From contig JAFGEF010000162.1 of NCBI GenBank assembly GCA_016931715.1, positions 1 through 38,740 on the forward strand: a stretch of 38,740 bases of DNA, in the 5' to 3' direction. Both the position numbers and the translations under genes were made by a program. This DNA comes from Sedimentisphaerales bacterium. GTDB taxonomy: Bacteria; Planctomycetota; Phycisphaerae; Sedimentisphaerales; Anaerobacaceae. The notes beneath the pieces were generated by a model. The model was not told the DNA's origin, made no database searches, and worked only from the letters and a program-made list of their open reading frames with translations. This document shows positions 15,534-22,314 of this stretch, piece after piece (position 1 is the first letter of the stretch; each line of letters opens with the position of its first letter).

Positions 15534-16400
15534 ATGGAAAAGCGAAAAGGTTTTACATTAATTGAGCTTTTGGTAGTAATTGCCATTATTTCCTTTATGC
15601 TGGCAATTCTAATGCCGTCATTGAAAAGGACCCGAAATCAGGCAAGAACTGTTGTCTGCCAGTCAAATCTCAAGCAGTGGGGAACATTATTTGCAACGAA
15701 TGCTGAAGCTAATCAGGGACGTCTCTTTTGGGCATCAGGCATATACGATGATGATCCTGCTCACATTGTGACTTTGGAATATAGATATTTAGAGGATGTA
15801 AAGAAAAAAACAAAGCTCAATATTTGTCCGATGGCTGTTAAAAAAAGTAATCGTCCTTTTCCTGATATAAGCGAAAAGATTGCGGATTGGCCATTTGTAA
15901 TTAGACACAATCTTTCGAGCGGGTACTGGTGGTCGGATAAAACTTTAGGTTCAGCTTTTGAATCATGGTCCTGGCGAGAATGGAGTGCGGATAGTAACAG
16001 TTCCGTGCTATATTACTCCAGTTATGGAACAAATCCTGCTATGGGAATTCTCTCGCAAATTGATGAGAAATATGCTTGGGAACAAACTGCTGTATATACT
16101 ACGAAGGGACAATCTAATATTCCTGTATTTCTTGATTCTGCATCATGGTCCGGCCTATTTATATGGGAAGGCCAGAAGCCACCAGCGACAGAGGAAGAAT
16201 CGATAAATTGCTGTATTAACAGGCATAATGGCGGCGTGAACAGTCTTTTTCTTGACTGGTCTGTAAGGAAAGTCGGTCTTAAAGAGCTATGGAAACTGAA
16301 ATGGAATCCGAAATTCGATACCAATGGTCCATGGACAATTGCAGGCGGCGTAAAGCCGGAAGACTGGCCACAGTGGATGAGGGGATTTAAAGATTATTGA
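15534..16400 (+). CDS. Pseudopilin-like protein with H-X9-DG-type C-terminus, copy 2
   Basis: Protein of 288 residues, tandem duplicate of the preceding gene. I start it at 15534 because similarity with copy 1 begins exactly at ATGGAAAAGCG; upstream in-frame ATGs at 15522 and 15501 would add residues from an interspersed repeat. No good ribosome-binding site precedes any of them. It has the prepilin motif KG|FTLIELLVVIAI and a C-terminal NRHNGGVNSLFLDWSVRKV, with the same DG to DW change as copy 1. The central region differs strongly from copy 1 and contains SSGYWWSDK and WSWREWSADSN. Likely an exported pilin-like protein, with the variable middle exposed. Confidence 0.83.
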   Translation: MEKRKGFTLIELLVVIAIISFMLAILMPSLKRTRNQARTVVCQSNLKQWGTLFATNAEANQGRLFWASGIYDDDPAHIVTLEYRYLEDVKKKTKLNICPMAVKKSNRPFPDISEKIADWPFVIRHNLSSGYWWSDKTLGSAFESWSWREWSADSNSSVLYYSSYGTNPAMGILSQIDEKYAWEQTAVYTTKGQSNIPVFLDSASWSGLFIWEGQKPPATEEESINCCINRHNGGVNSLFLDWSVRKVGLKELWKLKWNPKFDTNGPWTIAGGVKPEDWPQWMRGFKDY

Positions 16401-16401
16401 A

Positions 16402-16434
16402 AGAATACAGAACACAGAATTCAGAATACAGAAG
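16402..16434. repeat. Short tandem-like repeat (AGAATACAGAACACAGAATTC)
   Basis: Degenerate tandem units of the type CAGAAT(A/T)C fill the start of the gap after the second pseudopilin gene. The pattern resembles a dispersed repeat seen in several bacterial phyla. No coding role is visible. Confidence 0.45.
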
Positions 16435-16465
16435 ATCTATATTTAATTTAATATCAATACTTTTA

Positions 16466-16490
16466 TTCTCTGCGTGCTCTGTGGCATAAA
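16466..16490. repeat. Short interspersed repeat, second copy of the CTCTGTGTGCTCTGCGGC type
   Basis: TTCTCTGCGTGCTCTGTGGC matches the repeat at 15485-15520 with few differences. Together the two copies flank the second pseudopilin gene, so the repeat may have travelled with the tandem duplication. Confidence 0.5.
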
Positions 16491-16524
16491 ATAAGAATAA
16501 AAAGTTATAACAAGGAGATTTATT

Positions 16525-16821
16525 ATGATTAGAAGGATTTGTGCGGTATTTTTTTTTATCATAGCCGCGATATTTTCAATAGCTTGTTTTTCAATTGCGT
16601 CAGGCAGCGGCAATGCGCCTGCTCCTGACGACCCGAATGCAATGGCGAGAATGTACATGCAGAAAATGGCGGAGCTTGACAGGCAGATAACAACCGCCGC
16701 CACACAGACTATAATACCTTCGTTAGAGAAGAAGGAGAATGTTGATTTCGTGCTGACTCCCGCTCTTTTGATGCAGGAGGCAATGTCGGATGACATAATT
16801 ATAACGTATCCAACCGAATAA
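16525..16821 (+). CDS. Small exported protein, possibly OmpH/Skp-like
   Basis: Protein of 98 residues with a long N-terminal hydrophobic segment (MIRRICAVFFFIIAAIFSIA) acting as signal peptide or anchor. The start follows AAGGAGATTTATT. SIAC could be a poor lipobox, but the -3 position is Ser, so I do not call it a lipoprotein. After a Pro/Asp-rich stretch there is a short helical part and a C-terminus, NVDFVLTPALLMQEAMSDD, that loosely resembles the end of Skp/OmpH periplasmic chaperones. It is far shorter than those. It sits between the pseudopilins and a large secreted protein. The gene is likely real; function is uncertain. Confidence 0.65.
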   Translation: MIRRICAVFFFIIAAIFSIACFSIASGSGNAPAPDDPNAMARMYMQKMAELDRQITTAATQTIIPSLEKKENVDFVLTPALLMQEAMSDDIIITYPTE

Positions 16822-16834
16822 AACTTCAGAAAAA

Positions 16835-16870
16835 CTTAGACACGGATTAACGCGGATTAACACTGATTTT
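16835..16870. repeat. Short interspersed repeat (CACGGATTAACGCGGATTAAC type)
   Basis: Tandem units of the form CGGATTAACGCGGATTAACACTGA fill the gap before the gene at 16919. The pattern is a dispersed repeat familiar to me from environmental genomes. No gene or terminator function is evident. Confidence 0.5.
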
Positions 16871-16918
16871 TAATTGATAAAATCCAGGATATAAAAGTTA
16901 GAATAGAGGGAAAATATT

Positions 16919-18637
16919 ATGACATTCATTAATAAGTGGATTTTCATTATTATGCTTGTTCTTTTATTGTGTACAGGAATAGTGTACTCGAACGATTCAA
17001 CTGGGGATAAAAAACAGGCTGTAATGCGATTCGATACGGTATTGGAATTGAAGTCTCCCCAGTCGGGCGCTTCTGTTTTATTGTTTGCGAGGTACTGGGT
17101 ATCGAAGGATTTTTACAGTATCGGATTTAAATGGGCGGAGCCTCAGGCTGGTAATTTAAACTTTCCTACATATCCCGGAGTTACAATCAGCAGCAATGAA
17201 AAAGAATTTTCGACGAGCAGTCAGATTATTGAAAGTCATAATATTAAATTCCCGAAACCGATTGAAGAGAGGGGAGTCTTTCGACATGCTTTGGGCAGCT
17301 ATCATTTTGGCGATATAAGGTTTGCCGAGCCTGAAACTCTTGCGTCCCGTATCTACAAGAAAGATATAGCAGGAGTTCCAGAGCCAAATAACAATCAGGC
17401 ACAAACAATCGAGATTGCGGATTCAAATAACAGTAAAGGAATTAAAAGAAATATTAAAAAGCTCGAGATGAAAAGAGGTAACGGCAATATCGATAATTTG
17501 AGAGTCTTCGATGCCAATGGTTTTCTGCTCAAGGATATAAACTATGAATATGTCGGCCAGGATGGAAAATCCATGCTGAAACACCAGACTGTTCTTATGC
17601 CTGAAAAAAGAATGATGGTAGGTTTTAATGGAAATGGAGTTACGATTACCCTTCGCGGCCAGAAAAAAACCTTTAAGGAACTGCCGGGATTTCATCATAC
17701 CGGCGCAAGAAAATGCGACATCGATTACGAAATGCTAAAAACCGATAAAGGACTTTTGGCTGTTCCGTCAAGTATTGTTGTTAAAAGAGCGGATGTCAAC
17801 TATACATTAAGAACAGCAAAAATGTCGAATATAACTAAGCTTAAAATGACGCAGGAGGAGGCGCAGAAAGAGGCGCTGGAATTCGGCAGGCTTAACGATA
17901 AAGAACTGAAGGTTCGTGAATTGTTTGAAAGATACTGGCAGAAAAAACCACAGGATATAAATGATATTGATAGAATCAAACTGGAGAGTTTACGTAAAAA
18001 CTTCGAGAGTGCAAATACTGATTCGAAATCAGCCGCAGAAAAACTGAGAAATATCAGCATGATTTTAGAACTGGACTGGATACAGGATGACCCAAATCTG
18101 CAAAAGCATTTCGAGCAATATCTAACAATCTTAAAAGAAAATAATTTCAAGGAAATGCTTCTTTTGGGAGGATTGAATGTAATTAATACGACGGCCGGAT
18201 GGAGCAGGTTTTCCGATACAGACAAGCTCTTACAAAAGTGGTTTGAAAATACGATAAAATCATATAAACAGCTGGAAATTCTAAGTTTTTCGGAAGCGCA
18301 AATTAACCAAAATAACTATTGGATAATCATCAGGCTTCTTGACAGCTATATGGAAGCGAATAAAAATTCAGAAACAGAACTTTTTGATATCCAGGCAATG
18401 AAGTGTACTGCTCTTTCCGAATTGAACAAACTTATTGCGGATCAGTCAAAAATAAAAAGAAACAATGTTCGTTTGCAGGTTGAATGGGCGCTTAATTCGA
18501 GAAGCAAGGAAGAATTAATTAAATTGGCAAATGAAAGTTTAGTCGAGGTACAGAAGACATTTTCTAAACTGAAAGAACCAAATCAAATACAAATATCCTT
18601 AAAAAAGAAATTGGATCAGATTGAGGGGAAAAATTAG
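16919..18637 (+). CDS. Large secreted protein of unknown function
   Basis: Protein of 572 residues that I do not recognise. AGAGGG lies before the start. A signal peptide ends near VYS|ND. The first 300 residues or so look beta-rich (VLELKSPQSGASVLLFARYW, YSIGFKWAEP), with a lysine-rich middle. The remainder, from about residue 310, is mostly amphipathic helix with many Lys, Glu and Leu (MTQEEAQKEALEFGRL) and could form a helical-repeat or coiled domain. It ends the plus-strand cluster and faces the convergent signal peptidase gene, with 82 bases between and no clear terminator. Export is well supported; function is unknown. Confidence 0.75.
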   Translation: MTFINKWIFIIMLVLLLCTGIVYSNDSTGDKKQAVMRFDTVLELKSPQSGASVLLFARYWVSKDFYSIGFKWAEPQAGNLNFPTYPGVTISSNEKEFSTSSQIIESHNIKFPKPIEERGVFRHALGSYHFGDIRFAEPETLASRIYKKDIAGVPEPNNNQAQTIEIADSNNSKGIKRNIKKLEMKRGNGNIDNLRVFDANGFLLKDINYEYVGQDGKSMLKHQTVLMPEKRMMVGFNGNGVTITLRGQKKTFKELPGFHHTGARKCDIDYEMLKTDKGLLAVPSSIVVKRADVNYTLRTAKMSNITKLKMTQEEAQKEALEFGRLNDKELKVRELFERYWQKKPQDINDIDRIKLESLRKNFESANTDSKSAAEKLRNISMILELDWIQDDPNLQKHFEQYLTILKENNFKEMLLLGGLNVINTTAGWSRFSDTDKLLQKWFENTIKSYKQLEILSFSEAQINQNNYWIIIRLLDSYMEANKNSETELFDIQAMKCTALSELNKLIADQSKIKRNNVRLQVEWALNSRSKEELIKLANESLVEVQKTFSKLKEPNQIQISLKKKLDQIEGKN

Positions 18638-18719
18638 ATAAAGTTTTGAAACTGATTAGGTTGACTGCATTCTATGCCGCCTAAAAACCAATAACTTTTT
18701 TGAAATTAATCCAAAAATG

Positions 18720-20261
18720 CTAATTCAAATCGCCTGAGCCGCCGTAAATGAGACGCATCTGGCCGACATTTGGGATTATGCCGAATGGGAAGCGGTCGTA
18801 GGGTCTGAAACCGCTGGGCCAATATACAAAGAGCGCTTTGCCAACAAGATAATCACGAGGCACAATACCTGCCCGATATTGAGGCAATCCCTTGTTTGAG
18901 AGTCCCTGGCTTTGCCACCACCTGCAATCTTCGCTATTCGGACTATTGTCACCCAAAACAAAAAATTCGTCCTCATTGAGCAAAAACGGCTTATCAGTCG
19001 CCCAGCCCTGGTCAATGCCGTTGCCGAATCTGGCTGTTGTGTAATGAATATCCCTGAAAAGAGCCATGTGAGAGAGAGTAATTTTGCCTGAACCGAAAAT
19101 TTCCACAGTCGGGGCAATATCAGCTTTTATCTGGCCGGCATCTTCGCGATTGCAGCCTAAATCATAAGTCAGCTTTTCTTCGCCAAATTCCAAAACGAGC
19201 ATATGATCAACATTTGCGAATTTAAACTCCGTTAATTTACCCGGACTTGCAGATATTGGTGTAAATATTTTACTGGCTAAAGGCTCTTTTTCATCGTTTC
19301 GTGTTATTATCATTTCACCTTTAAAATCAATCCATCCCTTAAATTTGGACTGATATTTGCCAAGTGAAACTCCAATACTTCCCATATCATGCTTTGCTTC
19401 GACATAAAAACGCATCATAAGATCACTGCATAAAGGCATTTGATCATTACGAGATAAATCATTATATGCATATACAGCCTTAAAATCATTTCCCAGCGAA
19501 GTGTCATAAACGAGGGAATTTATTTTATCTTCAGGGCTGTCGAGATGAAATATAGCCGGACTATACTTATCCTGCTTCCAAAGCGAAGAATCAGCAGCTA
19601 CAAACGGCTGTTTCCAATGACGCATGTTATAAGATGGAATTGACGGATTGACAGGCTGATAATCGTTATCATATACCGTCATCCAAAGTTCATTCTGAAC
19701 TTTCGGGGGTTTTCGCTGGATTTGACCGTTGATATAAATATCACCATCAATTATCTGCACCTGTTCACCTGGAAGGGCAATAAGGCGTTTTATATAATTG
19801 ATTGGCGGCTCCGCCGGATTCTTGAAGACCACAACATCCCATCTTTTAGGCCCAAGAAACTGGTAAATACACTTTAATACGAGTATCCGGTCGCCATTTG
19901 CCACATTTACCTGGTCGCCGCCGGGCCTTCTATAACCGCAGCTTGGACACATTGTAACCTGCGATGGTACCTTATTTAGCGGCACAGTATCTTCAGCCAT
20001 GTGGTATGTGGAAGGCACAAAACCATAGTCGTACTGATAGCCGCACTCGGGACAACGATACCGAAAATGAGCGCCCTTGAGAGTATCTGCCATACTCCCT
20101 GTTGGTATGCGAAATGCCTCCATAACAAACGCCCGGAAGACAAATGCAAGAATAAAAGCGGTAATCAGCCATTCGAACGTATCGGCTATCTCTTTGGCCC
20201 GGTCCTTCTTTTTTCGTTTTAATTTGTCCTGACCATCAATTTCACTGTTTTTTGAAGGCAT
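18720..20261 (-). CDS. lepB: Signal peptidase I with zinc-ribbon and large inserts
   Basis: Type I signal peptidase of 513 residues, longer than the usual 200-320; it cuts signal peptides from exported proteins at the membrane. An N-terminal membrane helix (about 30-47) leads into MEAFRIPTGSMADTL with catalytic Ser56. The second catalytic residue, Lys158, is in NYIKRLIALPGE. The late GDN box is at about 437-439 (FFVLGDNSPNSEDCRWW). Between Ser and Lys there is a four-cysteine zinc ribbon (CPECG at 70-74 and CPSCG at 105-109). About 245 residues are inserted between the Lys box and the GDN box. The start follows AGGAT. Given the many secreted products in the window it may be a main processing enzyme here. 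The enzyme call is firm; insert roles are unknown. Confidence 0.93.
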   Translation of the reverse strand: MPSKNSEIDGQDKLKRKKKDRAKEIADTFEWLITAFILAFVFRAFVMEAFRIPTGSMADTLKGAHFRYRCPECGYQYDYGFVPSTYHMAEDTVPLNKVPSQVTMCPSCGYRRPGGDQVNVANGDRILVLKCIYQFLGPKRWDVVVFKNPAEPPINYIKRLIALPGEQVQIIDGDIYINGQIQRKPPKVQNELWMTVYDNDYQPVNPSIPSYNMRHWKQPFVAADSSLWKQDKYSPAIFHLDSPEDKINSLVYDTSLGNDFKAVYAYNDLSRNDQMPLCSDLMMRFYVEAKHDMGSIGVSLGKYQSKFKGWIDFKGEMIITRNDEKEPLASKIFTPISASPGKLTEFKFANVDHMLVLEFGEEKLTYDLGCNREDAGQIKADIAPTVEIFGSGKITLSHMALFRDIHYTTARFGNGIDQGWATDKPFLLNEDEFFVLGDNSPNSEDCRWWQSQGLSNKGLPQYRAGIVPRDYLVGKALFVYWPSGFRPYDRFPFGIIPNVGQMRLIYGGSGDLN

Positions 20262-20645
20262 CTAACTGAATCCTGCTGTATTATCATCTTAAATTAATTG
20301 TACAAAGTTTTTAATTATGACTATAAATTACTCTCTGGTCAACAAACTATTTATTCAAACGGCTATTTTAATGTGCAGTTTTACAGAAAAATATAAAAGA
20401 TAAAAAGAAAGTCTTTTTTAGGATTTTAATATTGAATAAGTTTTTTTTGATAATATTATTAATATATTAAAAAATTGCTTGCTGTATAGAAGTCTTTATA
20501 GTATAGTGATTTGTGGTGTTTTTGAGTTCAAAGAGGTGCGTGATAGACGTTGGAAAACAAAAACTTACCAAAATGTAAAACACCGGCTCTTTTAACGTTT
20601 AATATTTTTGTTTCCTTATTGCTATTTCCGGAAATGAGGTAGTCT
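20262..20645. other. Divergent intergenic region between signal peptidase and HU genes
   Basis: A 384-base, strongly AT-rich gap. It contains the candidate HU promoter at 20479-20507. The rest is A/T runs and no further gene is seen. The roughly 130-base HU leader has no clear hairpin that I can make out. Confidence 0.6.
20479..20507 (+). promoter_or_regulatory. Candidate promoter of the HU gene
   Basis: TTGCTG, 17 bases, then TATAGT. The -10 matches five of six consensus bases; the -35 matches only TTG. A very AT-rich stretch just upstream (20430-20475) could act as an UP-like element. Transcription would begin near 20514, leaving about 130 bases of leader. Confidence 0.4.
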
Positions 20646-20948
20646 ATGGCAACAATTACAAAGAAAGAATTGATCGACCGTATAGCGGAATCAACACAAG
20701 CAAAGAGAGTAACTGTAAAAAACATAGTCCAGACTCTTCTCGATGAAATAACGAGGGAATTGTGTAATAATAACCGTTTGGAATTTCGTGATTTTGGCGT
20801 TTTTGAAACCAAAACAAGAGCTTCCAGAGTGGCTCAAAATCCTAAAACTCTTGAACGGGTTGAGGTACCCGCCAAAAGGTCTGTAAAATTCAAGATGGGT
20901 CGATTAATGAAGGAAAATCTCTATACTCCAAAAGTAAAATCGACTTAG
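20646..20948 (+). CDS. HU/IHF-family DNA-binding protein
   Basis: Histone-like protein of 100 residues, normal length for the family, which bends and packages DNA as a dimer. The N-terminus TKKELIDRIAESTQAKRVTV is the dimer helix region. The signature FRDFGVFETKTRASRVAQNP covers the beta-arm that grips the minor groove, and the C-terminus has VKFKMGRLMKE. GAGGT precedes the start. It is transcribed alone, with a terminator-like hairpin at 21042-21071 in the gap before the cold-shock gene. It could be HU or an IHF-like subunit; the sequence alone does not settle which. Confidence 0.95.
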   Translation: MATITKKELIDRIAESTQAKRVTVKNIVQTLLDEITRELCNNNRLEFRDFGVFETKTRASRVAQNPKTLERVEVPAKRSVKFKMGRLMKENLYTPKVKST

Positions 20949-21003
20949 GAAAGACCACTTTTTTAAAAAAATTAACTGCCGCCCAAATAAAAACTAAAAT
21001 CTG

Positions 21004-21037
21004 CTGAACTTAGTTTACAATCCGTTAGAAAGTTCAG
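21004..21037 (+). other. Hairpin between HU and cold-shock genes
   Basis: CTGAACTT at 21004-21011 pairs perfectly with AAGTTCAG at 21030-21037 across an 18-base loop. It directly precedes the terminator-like hairpin and may be part of the HU 3' end, or of a structured cold-shock leader if transcription starts earlier. Confidence 0.45.
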
Positions 21038-21041
21038 AGTT

Positions 21042-21071
21042 TCAGATTTTTAAATCTGATTTATTTTTTTT
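21042..21071 (+). terminator. Intrinsic terminator after the HU gene
   Basis: TCAGATTT pairs with AAATCTGA (8 bp, of which about 7 can form) and is followed by TTTATTTTTTTT. The stem is AT-rich but the T-run is strong. It lies 94 bases after the HU stop codon. Confidence 0.65.
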
Positions 21072-21133
21072 ATGTGTTTTGGGCTATGCAGATAGTAGTC
21101 CGTTGAATTAAGTTGTTAAAAAAGGAGCGTTTT

Positions 21134-21358
21134 ATGTCAGAGGGAAAGGTAAAGTGGTTCAATCCCAAAAAAGGTTACGGGTTTATTGTAACCGATGACG
21201 GTCGGGATATTTTCGTCCACTTCTCGAGCATTTCCAGTGATGGTTTTAAAAGTCTTAAAGAAGGCACCCTTGTTTCCTTCGATATTGTCGAAGGTGACAA
21301 AGGTTTCAAAGCGGAGAAAGTAGTTCCAAAATCTGTCACAAAAACAAAGAATAGTTAA
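21134..21358 (+). CDS. Cold-shock domain protein (CspA family)
   Basis: Nucleic-acid chaperone of 74 residues, one OB-fold. The start at 21134 is chosen because AAAGGAGCGTTTT lies just before it and [18 protein letters not shown] is the usual family N-terminus; an in-frame ATG at 21113 would add seven atypical residues. RNP1 is KGYGFI and RNP2 is DIFVHF. The C-terminus ends in Lys-rich sequence. It is probably a single-gene transcript, separated from HU by a terminator. Family members bind single-stranded RNA and DNA and may be induced by cold or expressed in growth; which applies here cannot be read from the sequence. Confidence 0.96.
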   Translation: MSEGKVKWFNPKKGYGFIVTDDGRDIFVHFSSISSDGFKSLKEGTLVSFDIVEGDKGFKAEKVVPKSVTKTKNS

Positions 21359-21582
21359 AATTTGCAGGTCAGAGGGAGAAATAATAAGCATCTTTTGTTT
21401 TTACAATCCTATTTACCTGACTATAAAAAGACGGATATTGCATATTGTATCGTGTTTTTTGTATTACTCTTTACGATATTTATAAATATTCGGGAAAAAA
21501 CTGCATTTTTTAGTAAGTGTTCGCGATAATTTTAGCTTTAAGTCCCGCGTTTTTGACCTTTAATTTTTTATTATATTTTGCA

Positions 21583-21612
21583 TTGCATAGAATCTATGAT
21601 ATAAGATATAAT
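21583..21612 (+). promoter_or_regulatory. Candidate promoter of the HNH gene, possibly giving a leaderless mRNA
   Basis: TTGCAT, 18 bases, then a perfect TATAAT at 21607-21612. The start codon at 21619 is only 6 bases after the -10, so transcription would begin at or next to the ATG. No ribosome-binding site is visible before that ATG, which fits leaderless translation. Confidence 0.4.
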
Positions 21613-21618
21613 AATATT

Positions 21619-22254
21619 ATGGGACATGAAGCCTATCAATCCGGCCTTGACTGCAGCGTATTGATGCTGAACAGGCACTATATGGCGATACGCATCATTG
21701 GTGCCAGGAGGGCATTTTCTTTACTTTGCAGGAACCTGGCAGAAGTAATATCGCTCGAAGAAGGACAGTTTTCCAACTACGATTTCCACAACTGGGTCGA
21801 AGTCAGCCAGTTTAAAAGGGACTTTAAGCCGGATGGACACGATTGGGTATCTACCGTGAATTTCTACGTAGCTGTACCGCGAATTATCAGACTTCTTTTT
21901 TACGACCGCCTGCCGCGAAATGAAGTCAAATTCAATCGCAGAAATATATTTGCCCGCGACAAGAACAAGTGCCAGTACTGCGGCAAGCGTTTTCCGACCT
22001 GTGAATTGTCACTCGACCATGTCGTACCAAGAAGCATGGGTGGAAAAGCAACATGGGAGAATATTGTATGCGCATGTCCCGCCTGTAACGTTAAAAAAGC
22101 GAACATGACGCCTGAACTGGCTAATATGCACCTTATCAGGCTGCCTGAAAAACCAATATCAAATCCGCTTGCTCATATTCATCTCGGACACGATAAATAC
22201 AAAAGCTGGAAGCAATTCCTCGACCATGCGTACTGGTCTGTCGAATTAAAATGA
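21619..22254 (+). CDS. HNH endonuclease family protein
   Basis: Protein of 211 residues from the preferred start at 21619 (MGHEAYQSGLD). An upstream in-frame start at 21517 would add a hydrophobic stretch and overlap the promoter-like sequence, so I reject it. The HNH nuclease core is complete: zinc-binding CQYCG (Cys118, Cys121), catalytic-type SLDHVVPRS (Asp133, His134), then WENIVCACPACNVKKAN with Asn148, the second CxxC (Cys153, Cys156) and the final Asn-Lys part. The N-terminal 100 residues are typical of a widespread stand-alone HNH family of unknown cellular role. No partner methylase or toxin-type gene is adjacent. DNA cleavage is expected from the motif; the target is unknown. Confidence 0.9.
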   Translation: MGHEAYQSGLDCSVLMLNRHYMAIRIIGARRAFSLLCRNLAEVISLEEGQFSNYDFHNWVEVSQFKRDFKPDGHDWVSTVNFYVAVPRIIRLLFYDRLPRNEVKFNRRNIFARDKNKCQYCGKRFPTCELSLDHVVPRSMGGKATWENIVCACPACNVKKANMTPELANMHLIRLPEKPISNPLAHIHLGHDKYKSWKQFLDHAYWSVELK

Positions 22255-22270
22255 CACCTAACTGTGTCAT
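22251..22270. terminator. Possible terminator hairpin between convergent genes
   Basis: ATGACAC pairs with GTGTCAT across a 6-base loop. The left arm contains the HNH stop codon. No T-run follows on either strand, so it is a weak candidate, but its position between two convergent genes fits. Confidence 0.35.
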
Positions 22271-22290
22271 CTTGACCGATTCACTTTGTC

Positions 22291-22310
22291 ATACCAGCGC
22301 AGGGGGGTAT
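22291..22310. repeat. Short palindromic repeat (ATACC...GGTAT)
   Basis: ATACCAGCGCAGGGGGGTAT has 5-base inverted ends. It resembles a widespread dispersed repeat of the form ATTCCCGCGCAGGCGGGAAT (like neisserial dRS3), with changed bases. It sits 5 bases before the end of the CsgG-like gene. Confidence 0.4.
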
Positions 22311-22314
22311 CCGT

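Noticed and set aside
16525..16600. Lipoprotein signal in the small exported protein
   Set aside because: SIAC has Ser at -3 and the hydrophobic stretch continues past the cysteine, so the lipobox is not convincing.
16443..16796. Minus-strand open frame opposite the small exported protein
   Set aside because: It lies antisense to a gene with a clear ribosome-binding site and signal peptide and starts without one.
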